Positions 18,302 through 30,388 of a stretch of 64,000 bases of DNA are shown one piece after another. A program made the translations under genes and the position numbers. The notes under the pieces were generated by a model, which was not told the origin of the DNA, made no database searches, and was given only the letters and a program-made list of their open reading frames with translations. How positions within the stretch are numbered: position 1 is the first letter of the stretch; every line of letters begins with the position of its first letter. Source of the stretch: Pseudocitrobacter vendiensis (GTDB taxonomy: Bacteria > Pseudomonadota > Gammaproteobacteria > Enterobacterales > Enterobacteriaceae); contig NZ_CALSBS010000014.1 in assembly GCF_943590815.1 (NCBI RefSeq), forward strand, positions 1-64,000. The letters are read 5' to 3'.

Positions 18302-18667
18302 ATGGATTGGTATCTCAAAGTTCTACGAAATTACATCGGTTTTGGGGGCCGCGCGCGCCGTAAAGAGTACTGGATGTTTATTCTGGTCAACGTCATCTTT
18401 ACGCTGGTGCTGGGTATTCTCGATAAGATGCTGGGCTGGCAACGCGCCAGCGGTGAAGGCATTCTGACAACAATTTATGGTGTGCTGATTTTCCTGCCCT
18501 GGTGGGCCGTCCAGTTCCGCCGTCTGCATGATACCGACCGCTCAGCCTGGTGGCTGTTGCTGCTGATCATCCCGATTATCGGCTGGCTGGTGATTATTAT
18601 CTTCAACTGCCAGTCGGGTACGCCGGGCGAGAACCGCTTTGGGGCGGATCCGAAGTTGAATTCGTAG
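18302..18667 (+). CDS. yhaH: DUF805 inner-membrane protein YhaH
   Basis: Membrane protein of 121 aa, DUF805 family. The N-terminal signature NYIGFGGRARRKEYW is followed by three or four hydrophobic helices, the conserved QFRRLHDTDRSAWWLL loop, and a polar C-terminus with GENRFGADP. No catalytic function is known for the family. The gene stands alone between the yqjFG terminator and a REP pair that separates it from the convergent yhaJ. Confidence 0.92.
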   Translation: MDWYLKVLRNYIGFGGRARRKEYWMFILVNVIFTLVLGILDKMLGWQRASGEGILTTIYGVLIFLPWWAVQFRRLHDTDRSAWWLLLLIIPIIGWLVIIIFNCQSGTPGENRFGADPKLNS

Positions 18668-18676
18668 CGCATTTAT

Positions 18677-18738
18677 TGCCGGATGGCGCTTCGCTTATCC
18701 GGCCTACGCAAGTCCTGTAGGCCGGATAAGGCGCTGAA
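18677..18738. repeat. REP pair (BIME) between yhaH and yhaJ
   Basis: GCCGGATGGCGCTTCGCTTATCCGGC plus CTAC, then a short spacer and the inverted partner GTAGGCCGGATAAGGCGC. These are standard E. coli-type REP sequences in inverted arrangement, placed between convergent genes. Confidence 0.92.
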
Positions 18739-18746
18739 CATAATGA

Positions 18747-19643
18747 CTACTTAACCGCCAGCAGCTTCTGAATTTCCCGCAGACACCACGACTTCGCTTC
18801 GCCCATGCTGTCGCGACGCCACGCCATGATAATTTCCACTTCGTTGGTGTATTCCGGGCTCACTACCCGCAAACGCCCCTCGGCGATATCTTTTTCCACC
18901 AGCGGATACGGCATGGTCGCCACGCCTAATCCGGCCAGCAGAGCCTGGCGCTTATCTTCCATTGAGGTTACGGTAAGACGTGGCTGTTTATCCAGCAACT
19001 GCACCGTCAGCACCGGGCGTTCACGCGCCGTATCTGCCACCGCCACACCGCGGTATTTCACGCGCGTCACTTCAGAGAGCGGTTCCGGCTCCTGATGAAT
19101 CGGGTGATCTGGCGCGGCGACGTACACGTTCATCACCGAATAGAGTTTGCGGGAGTTAATTTCCGACGACGAGCGGAAATGCATATCCGGCGCAATCACG
19201 ATATCCGCACGCCCTTGCTCCAGACGTTCCCACGCACCGGCCAGCACTTCGGTGATAATCGACAACTGGGTGTTAGCTTTCAACGCCAGCTTCTCAATCA
19301 GCGGGTAGAGCGTAGGCGTTGGAATAAGCGCTTCGGTGACAATCGTCAGATGCGTTTCCCAACCGCGCGCCAGTGCTTCGGCATCGGTCGTCAGCTTATC
19401 CGCCGCTTCCAGCAGCACGCGCCCGCGTTCCAGAAGCATCCGCCCGACATTGGTGAATTTTGTTCGATGACCCGAGCGGTCGAACAGCACAACGTCCAGT
19501 TCTTCTTCCAGTTTTTGCATGGTGTAGCTTAATGCAGACGGAACGCGTCCCAGCTCATCAGCCGCAGCGGCAAAGCTGCCGCGACGGTCGATTGCATCCA
19601 TCACCCGCAGGGCTTCCAGCGTTAATGCTCTCTCTTTAGCCAT
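18747..19643 (-). CDS. yhaJ: LysR-family transcriptional regulator YhaJ
   Basis: Regulator of 298 aa with an N-terminal helix-turn-helix (about residues 8-65, GSFAAAADELGRVPSALSYT) and a C-terminal periplasmic-binding-protein-like effector domain. In E. coli YhaJ activates yqjF in response to aromatic compounds such as 2,4-dinitrotoluene, and in pathogens it affects virulence genes. It is divergent from yhaK with 105 bp between starts, so regulation of yhaK is also plausible. The yqjF target is present in this window about 2 kb away. Confidence 0.94.
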   Translation of the reverse strand: MAKERALTLEALRVMDAIDRRGSFAAAADELGRVPSALSYTMQKLEEELDVVLFDRSGHRTKFTNVGRMLLERGRVLLEAADKLTTDAEALARGWETHLTIVTEALIPTPTLYPLIEKLALKANTQLSIITEVLAGAWERLEQGRADIVIAPDMHFRSSSEINSRKLYSVMNVYVAAPDHPIHQEPEPLSEVTRVKYRGVAVADTARERPVLTVQLLDKQPRLTVTSMEDKRQALLAGLGVATMPYPLVEKDIAEGRLRVVSPEYTNEVEIIMAWRRDSMGEAKSWCLREIQKLLAVK

Positions 19644-19748
19644 CGTTTTATCATTCAGGAAATTTGAATATACCGGGCAGAATATCTGGCTAACAATGCA
19701 GCGTCCATACCTTTACCATTGATTTAGTGTAAAGAGAGGTCAAAAACT

Positions 19749-20450
19749 ATGATTACTACCCGAACAGCCAAACAGTGTGGACAGGCGGACTTCGGCTGGC
19801 TCCAGGCTCGCTACACTTTCTCCTTTGGACACTACTTTGACCCGAAACTGCTGGGATACGCCTCTTTGCGTGTCCTGAACCAGGAAGTGCTGGCACCAGG
19901 GGCCTCCTTCCAGCCGCGAACTTACCCGAAAGTGGATATCCTTAATATCATCCTCGAAGGGGAAGCGGAGTACCGCAACAGCGAAGGCCATCATGTCCAG
20001 GCGAAAGCAGGCGAAGCGCTGCTGATTTCGACCCAGCCGGGCATCAGCTACAGCGAACATAACGTCAGTAAAGATACGCCGCTCACCCGGATGCAACTCT
20101 GGCTTGACGCCTGCCCGGAACGCGAAAACCCGCTGGTTCAGAAAGTGGACATTGCAGATGCATCACGACAACTGCTCGCTTCACCGGACGGCGCAGACGG
20201 CAGTCTGCAACTGCGTCAGAAGGTGTGGATCCACCATATCGACTTAAAAAAAGGCGAAAAAGCCAGTTTCCACCTCAACGGCCCGCGCGCTTATCTGCAA
20301 TCGATTCACGGTACCGTGCATGCCGAAACGCTGGCGATGGAAAAAGGGGCGCTCACCTGCGGTGATGGCGCATTTATTCGTGACGAAGATAACATAACGC
20401 TGGTTGCCGATACGCCGCTGCGCGCTTTACTGATAGATTTACCTGTATGA
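19749..20450 (+). CDS. yhaK: pirin-family bicupin YhaK
   Basis: Cytoplasmic bicupin of 233 aa related to pirin. The N-terminal cupin holds ARYTFSFGHYFDPKLLGYASL and PRTYPKVDILNIILEGEAEY. The first corresponds to the metal site of pirins but lacks part of the usual histidine set, in line with reports that E. coli YhaK is a redox-sensitive protein without quercetinase activity. It is divergent from yhaJ and 25 bp before the small gene yhaL, probably the same transcript. Confidence 0.92.
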   Translation: MITTRTAKQCGQADFGWLQARYTFSFGHYFDPKLLGYASLRVLNQEVLAPGASFQPRTYPKVDILNIILEGEAEYRNSEGHHVQAKAGEALLISTQPGISYSEHNVSKDTPLTRMQLWLDACPERENPLVQKVDIADASRQLLASPDGADGSLQLRQKVWIHHIDLKKGEKASFHLNGPRAYLQSIHGTVHAETLAMEKGALTCGDGAFIRDEDNITLVADTPLRALLIDLPV

Positions 20451-20475
20451 TTTTCAGGATGAAAAGAGTGAGCAG

Positions 20476-20637
20476 ATGAGTAAAAAAAGCCATAAGAAGC
20501 CGCAGGCGAAAAAGCAGGTAAAACCCAAGTCCGTCATTTCAGCGCCGGTAAGTTTCGGTTATGAAGAGATGTTAGGCGAACTCGAAGCGATTGTCGCTGA
20601 TGCCCAAAACCGCCAGTCGGAAGAGGAAGTGGCGTAA
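20476..20637 (+). CDS. yhaL: small conserved protein YhaL
   Basis: Protein of 53 aa, one residue shorter than E. coli YhaL. The N-terminus is strongly basic (MSKKSHKKPQAKKQVKPK). The conserved acidic helix FGYEEMLGELEAIVADA makes up the second half and is the part best matched to E. coli. It has a GAG-type ribosome-binding site and lies 25 bp after yhaK, before a bidirectional terminator. No function is known. The basic-acidic split suggests a nucleic-acid or protein-binding peptide, which is speculation. Confidence 0.88.
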   Translation: MSKKSHKKPQAKKQVKPKSVISAPVSFGYEEMLGELEAIVADAQNRQSEEEVA

Positions 20638-20670
20638 AAAAATCCCCGGTGATACCGGGGATTGTTATTT
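20638..20670. terminator. bidirectional terminator between yhaL and cyuA
   Basis: Perfect 10-bp stem AATCCCCGGT/ACCGGGGATT with a 3-base loop. An A run on the left gives Ts on the minus strand and GTTATTT follows on the right, so it can end both convergent transcripts. Confidence 0.85.
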
Positions 20671-21982
20671 AAATGGTCGCCTTGTGAGACATAATCTCGA
20701 TAATTTGTTGGTCCGTATGCTGCATCGCATGGCGCGCCAACGCACACAGATTAGCAATTGAATGCTCGACGTCACACCCCACAATGCCATCGTTGCCACT
20801 TACCGCCGATCCATCTAACGCCAGCAGAACGGCTTTCCACGCAGAAGACACACTGGTAGAGACCTTCATCGCGCAGCTGTTAGACGCCCCATCGCAAATC
20901 ATTCCGCTTACGTCTCCTATCATGCTGGCGATAGCCATTGAGATCACGGCATAATCGCCCCCCGCAAGTAAGGCCATCCCCGCCGCAGCCCCCATCGCCG
21001 CTGTCGTAGTCGCACAGAGCGCAGAAAGTCGCGGAAGTTGATTATGAATATAAATGGCGCTTAGGTGCGACAGCATTAATGCTCGCGCCAGTTTTTCATC
21101 ATCGGCCGCAAAATGCTCCGCGACAATCAACACCGGGAGCGTGGCAGTAATCCCCTGATTACCTGAGCCTGAATTGGTCATGGCAGGAAGCGACGCCCCT
21201 CCCATTCTGGCATCAGACGCCGCGCTGGTGCGGATTAAAATAGCCGTCGAAATATCATCAGCCAACAACCCACGATGCCGTTGTTTTTCTAGCGTTCGGC
21301 CAAGGTGTAATCCCCATTCGCTTTGCAGGCCCTGCCTGGAGAGCGCATCATTCATCTGGGCAGCGTCGAGAATAAAACGAATCGCCTCAAAGGGAATCTG
21401 AATAGCGAAATCGACAATCTCCGCAAGCGTAGCCGATGCCAGACTTTCCAGAGGATTAGGTCGACGCGTTTCGCCGCCCTTCTCCGCAAGGGAAAATAGC
21501 GCTCCATCCTGCGTCTCAATGCTGACGATACGCGTGTGATCTCCAACGATGGTCACGCTACACCAGTGCTCGCCAGCACTAAGCCTGGCTCTGGCGTAGA
21601 GAATATCCTCGCACGGCGATTGCAATACGATGCGTACCTGCCCATTTTCCAGCATCAATTTCGCCGCCGTAAGGTGGTCCCTGGTGCTGTTTTTCAGTAC
21701 CTCCAGCCCAGCCCGCGGGTCACCGCCCAGCGCCCCCAGCGCCGCCGCAATAGGTAGGCCCACCATCCCGGTTCCCGGAACGGTCACGCCCATGCCGTTC
21801 TTCATCAGATTAGGCGAGACCCACGCGTCAATGCGTTCAATTTTTCCCTGTAAATGCGATGCCGCCACAGCCGCTGCGAGCGCCAATGAGACAGGCTCAG
21901 TACAGCCAAGCGCAGGTTTTACCTCCTGCTTTACTGCAGCGAGAAACACATCCCATTTGGGGTTTATTTCATTCTCAAACAT
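20669..21982 (-). CDS. cyuA: L-cysteine desulfidase CyuA
   Basis: Iron-sulfur enzyme (formerly YhaM) that degrades L-cysteine to pyruvate, ammonia and H2S, mainly anaerobically. It is 437 aa (E. coli 436). Conserved cysteine-bearing motifs fit the [4Fe-4S] dehydratase/desulfidase fold: [18 protein letters not shown] near residue 26 and [17 protein letters not shown] in the C-terminal part, as does [13 protein letters not shown]. It lies 23 bp after cyuP, forming the cyuPA cysteine-utilisation operon. Confidence 0.95.
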   Translation of the reverse strand: MFENEINPKWDVFLAAVKQEVKPALGCTEPVSLALAAAVAASHLQGKIERIDAWVSPNLMKNGMGVTVPGTGMVGLPIAAALGALGGDPRAGLEVLKNSTRDHLTAAKLMLENGQVRIVLQSPCEDILYARARLSAGEHWCSVTIVGDHTRIVSIETQDGALFSLAEKGGETRRPNPLESLASATLAEIVDFAIQIPFEAIRFILDAAQMNDALSRQGLQSEWGLHLGRTLEKQRHRGLLADDISTAILIRTSAASDARMGGASLPAMTNSGSGNQGITATLPVLIVAEHFAADDEKLARALMLSHLSAIYIHNQLPRLSALCATTTAAMGAAAGMALLAGGDYAVISMAIASMIGDVSGMICDGASNSCAMKVSTSVSSAWKAVLLALDGSAVSGNDGIVGCDVEHSIANLCALARHAMQHTDQQIIEIMSHKATI

Positions 21983-22005
21983 AACAACAACCTTTTATAG
22001 CGATA

Positions 22006-23337
22006 TCAGGAAAATGCGAGGAATGGAGATACACATAATAGAAGGCCAGTAACAATAATGACCCACAGGGATAACCCCTTATATTTATGCAATGCAGGAA
22101 CTTTATAGACCAGCCAGGCAGGAATTAAACATCCGACCATGCCGAATATAGGGCTGCAAATCGAAGTAAAACTAAGTACCGGGGCATTCAGAACAATTGC
22201 ACTCCAGGCCAGGAGAACTGCAAATATCATGATGCCGCGCTGTACGATTTTTTCATTGATTGCATCAGATGAAAATCTACGGCGCAGTACGTTCATTACA
22301 ATACCCTGAGTCGCTTCACGGAAGCCTAAATAGACACCAAAGAAGGCGGTCATCACCGCGAAGATATTCAGGATAACGCTGACAACTTTCACCCAACCAG
22401 CACCTGCGCCGCTAATAAATTGCGCAGCAATCGCCAGTGCAGAAATATTCTGCTCATAGGCTTTGACAGCCTCATCATGCCCCATCGCCAGCGTAAATGA
22501 GACGGCATAAAAGAATACAGTTACAAAGAGAATACCAAATGCAATATTCATGGCCCGCAATGCTTTATAGCGTGCGACTTCTATTGATTTTTCCCGAGAA
22601 CGGTAGGAAATCACCATCGGGCTCAGTGTCTGAATAAAGAGAATGGACGTCAGTGTAAAAGGCAACGTAATGATCGCATTTTTGATTAGCAGGCCTAACG
22701 GCGGTAAAGCACCAACATTATAGAGACGCCACATCCCTATCATTGACAGCCCCAACGCAGCGACAACCAGAAGCTTTGTCAGTACCATACCTGATGAGAT
22801 CTTGAACAGCAGTTTCTCTCCCCGGGAGGAGATTGCCACCAGAACGCAAATAAGCACTAACCCATAAAACGGGTTTTCGGAGAGCAACCCGTCCGTTACG
22901 CCAAAGGTTTGCAGATAAGATGCACTGTCGTTGGTGATTGCAGTTGAATAGACGAACATCCAGATGACTAACATCACAAAATAGAGAGCGCCCAACAGGA
23001 TCCCCCAGTTTTTACCGAGGTAGCCGCTAATCACGCTGGGATAATCTTTGCATTCTGGTGATTCAGCGAGGGTATTAATAAACAGTCGCTGAAAAAGATA
23101 CATTGCCGGATAACCAATAATCGAAGAGAGTAAAAAAACCCACAGGCCCATTAGCCCAACCTGCACAGGTAAAAAAACAATGCCCGCACCAATTGCCATG
23201 CCGATACTCATAATAACCCATCCAGTATCGGTGCTGTCGAACTTGATGGCTTCTTTCCAGGCTTGCTCACTCATATTCTCCCGAGAAAGAGGTACAGCAC
23301 TTTCCCGAGCAACACAATTTTTTGTCGCCGTTTCCAT
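22006..23337 (-). CDS. cyuP: cysteine/serine transporter CyuP
   Basis: Inner-membrane amino-acid importer (formerly YhaO) of 443 aa, HAAAP family with SdaC and TdcC. Eleven hydrophobic segments are visible. The first contains the family start FDSTDTGWVIMSIGMAIGAG and is followed by the PVQVGLMGLW motif. In E. coli it supplies cysteine to CyuA and is activated by the Lrp-like regulator CyuR (DecR/YbaO), which is not in this window. It heads the cyuPA operon. Confidence 0.94.
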   Translation of the reverse strand: METATKNCVARESAVPLSRENMSEQAWKEAIKFDSTDTGWVIMSIGMAIGAGIVFLPVQVGLMGLWVFLLSSIIGYPAMYLFQRLFINTLAESPECKDYPSVISGYLGKNWGILLGALYFVMLVIWMFVYSTAITNDSASYLQTFGVTDGLLSENPFYGLVLICVLVAISSRGEKLLFKISSGMVLTKLLVVAALGLSMIGMWRLYNVGALPPLGLLIKNAIITLPFTLTSILFIQTLSPMVISYRSREKSIEVARYKALRAMNIAFGILFVTVFFYAVSFTLAMGHDEAVKAYEQNISALAIAAQFISGAGAGWVKVVSVILNIFAVMTAFFGVYLGFREATQGIVMNVLRRRFSSDAINEKIVQRGIMIFAVLLAWSAIVLNAPVLSFTSICSPIFGMVGCLIPAWLVYKVPALHKYKGLSLWVIIVTGLLLCVSPFLAFS

Positions 23338-23643
23338 AACGTAACCACTCTGTGTATAGGTAAGATGTTTATTATTTATCTCGTTGCTACAAAGGCGATA
23401 TACAACGTATTTTTGGCAGGCTTATTATTAATATAAAGGCATCATACTCGTAGATTGAGAGAAATATTTCACAATATTAAGATGAATAGAGGGTAATATT
23501 GACAAAAATTTTCTCTGCCAAGGCGCATATGAAGAAAAAGATACTACCAATAAAGTATGTTTGAACAACATCACATTTTTAATCCAGGGAAAAAGGATAA
23601 AAAAAAGCTCCGTCGTGCGGAGCTTTTTCGTGACTGGAGAGTG
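23338..23643. other. cyuP upstream region and tdcG downstream region
   Basis: A 306-bp interval. The part near 23340-23570 is AT-rich and must hold the cyuPA promoter and the CyuR-dependent control sites, though I cannot mark them with confidence. The right end holds the tdc operon terminator (23602-23630). No ORF is supported. Confidence 0.5.
23600..23630 (-). terminator. tdc operon terminator
   Basis: AAAAAGCTCCG/CGGAGCTTTTT, 11-bp stem with a 5-base loop. On the minus strand it ends in Ts, 14 bp after the tdcG stop codon. Confidence 0.88.
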
Positions 23644-25008
23644 TTAACTGCACACCACTTTTATCGCCAGCCCGCCACGAGACGTTTCGCGATACTTATC
23701 GTTCATATCTTTGCCCGTTTCATACATTGTCTCGATCACTTTATCGAGAGAGACACGCGCTTCACTGGTACGCTGAATAGCCATTCGCGCCGCATTGACC
23801 GCTTTTACCGCGTTGATGGCATTACGCTCGATACAGGGAATTTGCACCTGACCGCCAACCGGGTCGCAGGTCAGGCCCAGGTTATGCTCCATGGCGATTT
23901 CCGCCGCCATGCACACCTGATGCGGGCTGCCGCCAAGCAGCTCCGTCAGGCCCGCCGCCGCCATTGAAGCTGCAACGCCCACTTCGCCCTGGCAGCCCAC
24001 TTCTGCGCCAGAAATTGAAGCATTCTGTTTATACAGGCCGCCAATCGCCCCGGCGGTCAGTAAAAAACGCGCCACGGAGTTGCCGTTCACCGTACGACGG
24101 AATTTGTCGTAATAGGCCAGCACTGCCGGTACGATACCGCAGGCACCGTTGGTGGGCGCGGTGACGACGCGCCCACCCGCCGCATTCTCTTCACTGACCG
24201 CCAGCGCGAACATGTTGATCCAGTCGATCACATTCATCGGATCGCTGGATGTACTGTCGCTGGAGACGAGGATCCGCCGTAACGCCACCGCGCGACGCGG
24301 CACATTCATCGGCCCGGGCAACACGCCTTCCGTATTCATACCACGCTCGATCCCGGTGCGCATGACGTGCCAGATCCGCGCAAAACCGGTGTCGATCTCT
24401 TCTCTGCTCCTGAGCGCCAGCTCGTTTTGCATCATCAGGCCTGAGATAGACAACCCGTTATCCGTGCACTGTTTTACCAGTTCACTGGCTGAACGGAATG
24501 GAAACGGCACCGGCTGTTCGATGTCATGCGCCAGGCCAAACTTTTCCTCTTCGACAATAAAACCGCCGCCCACCGAGTAGTAAGTTTTACTCAGCAGAAT
24601 CTGGTCGCCGTGACGCGCGGTAAAACGCATGCCGTTCTCGTGGCGCGGCAGGGTCTCGTCATGAAAGACCACGTCATCATTCACAGAGAACGGCACCACG
24701 GCAGCGCCTTGCGCGACCGTTAGACGCCCGCTGCGCTGTACGGCGCGAATAAATGCCGGAATGGCGTCAATATCGACGCTATCCGGGCGATTGCCGGCCA
24801 GCCCCATAATCACCGCGATATCGGTGGCATGCCCTTTCCCGGTGAGCGACAGCGAACCATAGAGATCAACCGTCAGACCGGTTATTTGCGACAGCGCCCC
24901 ACTCTTCTCGAGTTCATCAATAAAGGATTTCCCGGCATTCATCGGCCCAACCGTGTGCGAACTGGATGGCCCAACGCCGATTTTGAACATATCGAATGTG
25001 CTAATCAT
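23644..25008 (-). CDS. tdcG: L-serine dehydratase TdcG
   Basis: Iron-sulfur L-serine deaminase (serine to pyruvate and ammonia), 454 aa as in E. coli, paralogous to SdaA/SdaB. The N-terminal beta domain begins MISTFDMFKIGVGPSSSHT, the family signature. The cysteines that hold the [4Fe-4S] cluster are seen in APTNGACGIVPAV, SGAEVGCQGEVG and CDPVGGQVQIPCIE. Last gene of tdcABCDEFG, 67 bp after tdcF, ending at a strong terminator. Confidence 0.96.
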   Translation of the reverse strand: MISTFDMFKIGVGPSSSHTVGPMNAGKSFIDELEKSGALSQITGLTVDLYGSLSLTGKGHATDIAVIMGLAGNRPDSVDIDAIPAFIRAVQRSGRLTVAQGAAVVPFSVNDDVVFHDETLPRHENGMRFTARHGDQILLSKTYYSVGGGFIVEEEKFGLAHDIEQPVPFPFRSASELVKQCTDNGLSISGLMMQNELALRSREEIDTGFARIWHVMRTGIERGMNTEGVLPGPMNVPRRAVALRRILVSSDSTSSDPMNVIDWINMFALAVSEENAAGGRVVTAPTNGACGIVPAVLAYYDKFRRTVNGNSVARFLLTAGAIGGLYKQNASISGAEVGCQGEVGVAASMAAAGLTELLGGSPHQVCMAAEIAMEHNLGLTCDPVGGQVQIPCIERNAINAVKAVNAARMAIQRTSEARVSLDKVIETMYETGKDMNDKYRETSRGGLAIKVVCS

Positions 25009-25075
25009 ATCCGTGACCTCGATACGACTTCAGAGACGGGCTGCCGGATAGCAGCCCGGTGTGGCTACAACTGAT

Positions 25076-25471
25076 TTACAGGCTATCTCCCCGAACGGCA
25101 ATTGCCTCAATTTCCAGCTTCACATCCTTCGGTAATCTCGCCACCTGCACGCAGCTGCGCGTCGGGTAAGTCGCATGATGATCGTCGAAGAACTGCTGAT
25201 AAACCTGGTTGATGGTCGCAAAATCATTCAGGTCAGTGATAAATACCGTCGTCTTCACGATACTCCCCACTTCAAGGCCTGCCGCCGTGATGATGGCTTT
25301 GACGTTCTCCAGGCTCATTCGCGCCTGATCCGCCACATCCGCCGGGATCTCGCCGTTTTGTGGATTCACCGGGATCTGCCCGGAGGTGAAGATCATTTTT
25401 CCTAAATCGATCCCTTGTACGTAGGGGCCAATCGCACCCGGCGCACGGGTGGTTTCAATCATCTTTTTCAT
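25076..25471 (-). CDS. tdcF: RidA-family enamine/imine deaminase TdcF
   Basis: RidA (YjgF/YER057c/UK114) protein of 131 aa that hydrolyses reactive 2-aminoacrylate or 2-ketobutyrate-related imines made by TdcB and TdcG. Family motifs: GPYVQGIDLG, FTSGQIPVNPQNGEIP, and the C-terminal PTRSCVQVARLPKDVKLEIEA with the arginine that binds the carboxylate. The start MKKMIETTRAPG has GGAGAG 5 bases upstream; an in-frame ATG six codons earlier overlaps the tdcE end. It lies 14 bp after tdcE. Confidence 0.95.
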   Translation of the reverse strand: MKKMIETTRAPGAIGPYVQGIDLGKMIFTSGQIPVNPQNGEIPADVADQARMSLENVKAIITAAGLEVGSIVKTTVFITDLNDFATINQVYQQFFDDHHATYPTRSCVQVARLPKDVKLEIEAIAVRGDSL

Positions 25472-25485
25472 GCGCTCTCCAGTTC

Positions 25486-27780
25486 TCAAAGTGCCTGAGT
25501 AAAGGTTCGGAAAATTACGTCCTGTTGCTGCTCACGCGTCAGCGCATTAAAGCGCACCGCGTAGCCCGAGACGCGAATCGTTAAGTTCGGGTAATTTTCC
25601 GGATGCGCGATGGCATCCAGCAGCATGTCGCGGTTCATCACGTTGACGTTAAGATGCTGGCCGCCTTCTATCGACGCTTCATGATGGAAATAGCCATCAA
25701 GCAGGCCGACGAGGTTGGTCTTGCGTACCGCATCCTCTTTGCCGAGCGCTGCCGGAACAATCGAGAAGGTGTAGGAAATCCCGTCTTTGGCATAGGTAAA
25801 CGGCAGCTTCGCCACCGATGTCAGCGAGGCAACCGCACCTTTGCGATCGCGTCCGTGCATCGGGTTGGCACCCGGCGCAAATGGCGTGCCCGCGCGGCGG
25901 CCGTCCGGCGTATTCCCGGTTTTCTGGCCATACACCACGTTCGAGGTGATGGTCAGAATCGACTGGGTCGGTACGGCGTTACGGTAGGTTGGCAGCACTT
26001 TGATTTTCTTCATAAAGCGCTCAACCAGGTCACAGGCGATGCTATCGACACGTTCGTCATTGTTACCGTATTGCGGATAATCGCCCTCGATTTCAAAATC
26101 GACAGCCAGCCCGTTTTCATCACGAATCGGTTTTACGCGGGCATATTTGATAGCCGACAGGGAATCTGCAGCCACCGATAACCCGGCCATACCGCAGGCC
26201 ATGGTGCGATAGACATCGCGGTCGTGCAGTGCCATCAGCGACGCTTCGTAGCTGTATTTGTCATGCATGTAGTGAATGACGTTCAGCGCGCTGATGTACT
26301 GCACCGCCAGCCAGTCCATAAAGTGATCGAGGCTTTCCATGACGGTGTCGTAATCCAGCACCTCATCCAACAACGGCGCGGTTTTCGGGCCGACCTGGAT
26401 TTTCAGCTTCTCATCCACCCCACCGTTAATGGCGTACAGCAGCGTTTTCGCGAGGTTGGCGCGCGCACCGAAGAACTGCATCTGCTTGCCAATAACCATC
26501 GGGCTGACGCAGCAGGCGATGGCGTAGTCATCGCTGTCGAAGTCTGCGCGCATCAGATCGTCGTTTTCATACTGCAGGGATGAGGTGACGATAGAGACCT
26601 GCGCCGCATACTGCTTGAATGCTTTCGGCAGCGCTTCCGACCACAGTATGGTCAGGTTAGGCTCTGGCGCGGGGCCCATGGTGTGCAGAGTATGCAGGTA
26701 ACGAAACGCGTTTTTGCTTACCAGCGTGCGGCCATCCAGCCCCATCCCGCCGATCACTTCCGTCGCCCAAATCGGGTCGCCGGAGAAGAGCGTGTCAAAT
26801 TCCGGGGTACGCAGGAAACGCACCATGCGGATCTTCATAATAAAGTGGTCGATCAGCTCCTGCGCCTGCTGTTCCGTTAGCTCACCCGCCTGCATATCGC
26901 GCTCGATATAGATATCAAGGAAGGTGGCCGTGCGGCCCAGCGACATCGCGCCGCCGTTCTGCGATTTCACCGCCGCCAGGTAGGCGAAATAGAGCCACTG
27001 CACCGCCTCCTGAGCATTACGTGCCGGGCGCGAGATATCGCAACCATACTTCGCTGCCATCTCCTGCATTTGCAGCAGCGCGCGGCGATGTTCTGCCAGC
27101 TCTTCACGCAGGCGAATGGTGGCTTCCAGGCTTTCGCCCCACTCCAGTTTGTTCTGTAAGTCCGCAAATTGCAGCTCGCGTTCGCGCACCAGATAACGGA
27201 TGCCGTACAGCGCCACGCGGCGGTAATCGCCGATAATGCGCCCGCGCCCGTAGCCATCCGGCAAGCCGGTCAGCACGCCCGATTTGCGGCAACGCAGCAT
27301 ATCCGGCGAGTAGGCGTCAAATACGCCCTGGTTATGGGTTTTACGCAGCGACGTGAACTGGTACTCGAAATCGGCATCCATTTCGCGGCCATAGGCCTCG
27401 AAAGAGCTTTTGATCATATTGATGCCGCCGAACGGATGCAGCGCGCGTTTCAGCGGTTTATCCGTTTGCAGGCCGACGATTTTTTCCAGATCTTTTTCGA
27501 TATAACCCGCATCGTGCACGGTGATGGTGGTCGCGATATTGGTGTCAAAATCGACCGGGGCGTGAGTGGCATTCTCGGTACGAATGCCTTCCATCACTTT
27601 TTCCCACAATGCGGTCGTCGCCGATGTCGCTTCCGCAAGGAAAGACTCATCGCCTTCATACGGCGTGTAGTTCTGCTGAATAAATTCGCGAACGTTAATC
27701 TCGTCCTGCCATTCGCTACCCTTAAAACCGCGCCATGCATCGGCAAAATGCATATCGTTAAGATCGATATTTACCTTCAT
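25486..27780 (-). CDS. tdcE: 2-ketobutyrate formate-lyase / pyruvate formate-lyase TdcE
   Basis: Glycyl-radical enzyme of 764 aa that cleaves 2-ketobutyrate to propionyl-CoA and formate, and also accepts pyruvate. The tandem active-site cysteines are in [12 protein letters not shown], and the glycyl-radical loop RVSGYAVRF has its glycine near residue 739. Activation by PflA (not in this window) is expected. It lies between tdcD and tdcF in the anaerobic threonine pathway. Confidence 0.97.
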   Translation of the reverse strand: MKVNIDLNDMHFADAWRGFKGSEWQDEINVREFIQQNYTPYEGDESFLAEATSATTALWEKVMEGIRTENATHAPVDFDTNIATTITVHDAGYIEKDLEKIVGLQTDKPLKRALHPFGGINMIKSSFEAYGREMDADFEYQFTSLRKTHNQGVFDAYSPDMLRCRKSGVLTGLPDGYGRGRIIGDYRRVALYGIRYLVRERELQFADLQNKLEWGESLEATIRLREELAEHRRALLQMQEMAAKYGCDISRPARNAQEAVQWLYFAYLAAVKSQNGGAMSLGRTATFLDIYIERDMQAGELTEQQAQELIDHFIMKIRMVRFLRTPEFDTLFSGDPIWATEVIGGMGLDGRTLVSKNAFRYLHTLHTMGPAPEPNLTILWSEALPKAFKQYAAQVSIVTSSLQYENDDLMRADFDSDDYAIACCVSPMVIGKQMQFFGARANLAKTLLYAINGGVDEKLKIQVGPKTAPLLDEVLDYDTVMESLDHFMDWLAVQYISALNVIHYMHDKYSYEASLMALHDRDVYRTMACGMAGLSVAADSLSAIKYARVKPIRDENGLAVDFEIEGDYPQYGNNDERVDSIACDLVERFMKKIKVLPTYRNAVPTQSILTITSNVVYGQKTGNTPDGRRAGTPFAPGANPMHGRDRKGAVASLTSVAKLPFTYAKDGISYTFSIVPAALGKEDAVRKTNLVGLLDGYFHHEASIEGGQHLNVNVMNRDMLLDAIAHPENYPNLTIRVSGYAVRFNALTREQQQDVIFRTFTQAL

Positions 27781-27813
27781 GAAACTCTTCTCTCAATTTT
27801 AAAAGCGATTAAC

Positions 27814-29022
27814 TCAGGCGTATTCCGCTACCGTATTAATATTTCCTAAACGGATAGCGTCCAGCGCAATCATTTTTTCTTCATTGGTCGGAATAACGGC
27901 GCAGACGACACTGGAATGTTCGTCAGAAATAATACGTTCGCCGCAGGAATTAGGTTGGTTATTCATTTCGCGACTCACCACCACGCCCAGCACGCGTAAA
28001 TGCTCCATCACCATTTGGCGGATAAGTACCGAATTTTCACCGATACCGCCGGTGAAAATAATACCGTCCAGCCGGGTCAGCGATGCCGCGTGTCCGGCAA
28101 TATGGCGCGCAATGCGATGGACAAAGGTTTTGATCGCCAGCTGCGCGCGCTCATGCCCTTCGTGCCACGCTTTTTCCAGGGTGCGCAGGTCTGATGACAA
28201 TCCGGAAATACCCAGCAGGCCAGACTCTTTATTGACGATGTGCTCAAGGTCGCTCATCGTCTGGTTGGTCTGGCTGGCAATCCACGCCATCGCGCCAAAA
28301 TCGACGTCGCCGCTGCGGGTGCCCATCATCAGGCCTTCCAGCGGCGTCATGCCCATCGACGTATCTACGCTCTGCCCGTTGTGTACCGCGCAAATAGATG
28401 CCCCGTTGCCCAGGTGCGCAATCACCAGCCCGGAATCGGCTTCCTGTAACCCCAGCAGGCCATACGTCTGTTTTGCGACATAACGATGAGAGGTGCCGTG
28501 GAAACCGTAGCGGCGCACGCCCAGCTCTTCAGTGTATTTCCATGGTAGACCATAGAGATACGCTTCTGGCGGCAGCGTCTGATGGAAGCTGGTGTCAAAC
28601 ACGGCAACCTGCTGTACGCCCGGGAAAAGCTGGCGGGCGGACTCAATCCCGCTCAGGTTGGCGTAGTTATGCAACGGCGCCAGCGGCGAAACTTTACGGA
28701 TACTGTCAATCACTGCGTCAGTAATTAAAACAGACTGGGTAAAGATATCGCCGCCGTGGGCGATGCGGTGGCCAATTAAGGCCACATTGTCCATTAAATT
28801 GCGTTTTTCAAGTTCAAATGAGATAGCGCTTAATGCAGCTTCATAAGTGGGTTGGGACAGCGGCGAAATATCGCCGCCGTTGACCGTTAAACCCGCCTGT
28901 TCAGTATTAATACCCTCCGCGATACCCGCCAGTAATACATCACAGGTATCAACATCCAGTACTGAAAATTTAATAGACGATGAACCGCTATTAATAACCA
29001 ATACAACCGGGAACTCATTCAT
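27814..29022 (-). CDS. tdcD: propionate kinase TdcD
   Basis: Acetokinase-family enzyme of 402 aa that makes ATP and propionate from propionyl phosphate. The N-terminal phosphate-binding signature [13 protein letters not shown] starts at residue 9. The second signature [13 protein letters not shown] and the adenosine-binding FTGGIGENS are present. It lies 31 bp after tdcC and 33 bp before tdcE. It completes substrate-level phosphorylation from threonine. Confidence 0.97.
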   Translation of the reverse strand: MNEFPVVLVINSGSSSIKFSVLDVDTCDVLLAGIAEGINTEQAGLTVNGGDISPLSQPTYEAALSAISFELEKRNLMDNVALIGHRIAHGGDIFTQSVLITDAVIDSIRKVSPLAPLHNYANLSGIESARQLFPGVQQVAVFDTSFHQTLPPEAYLYGLPWKYTEELGVRRYGFHGTSHRYVAKQTYGLLGLQEADSGLVIAHLGNGASICAVHNGQSVDTSMGMTPLEGLMMGTRSGDVDFGAMAWIASQTNQTMSDLEHIVNKESGLLGISGLSSDLRTLEKAWHEGHERAQLAIKTFVHRIARHIAGHAASLTRLDGIIFTGGIGENSVLIRQMVMEHLRVLGVVVSREMNNQPNSCGERIISDEHSSVVCAVIPTNEEKMIALDAIRLGNINTVAEYA

Positions 29023-29053
29023 ATTACGACTCCGCTCATCCTGAGCATGTTAA

Positions 29054-30388
<1,335 letters not shown>

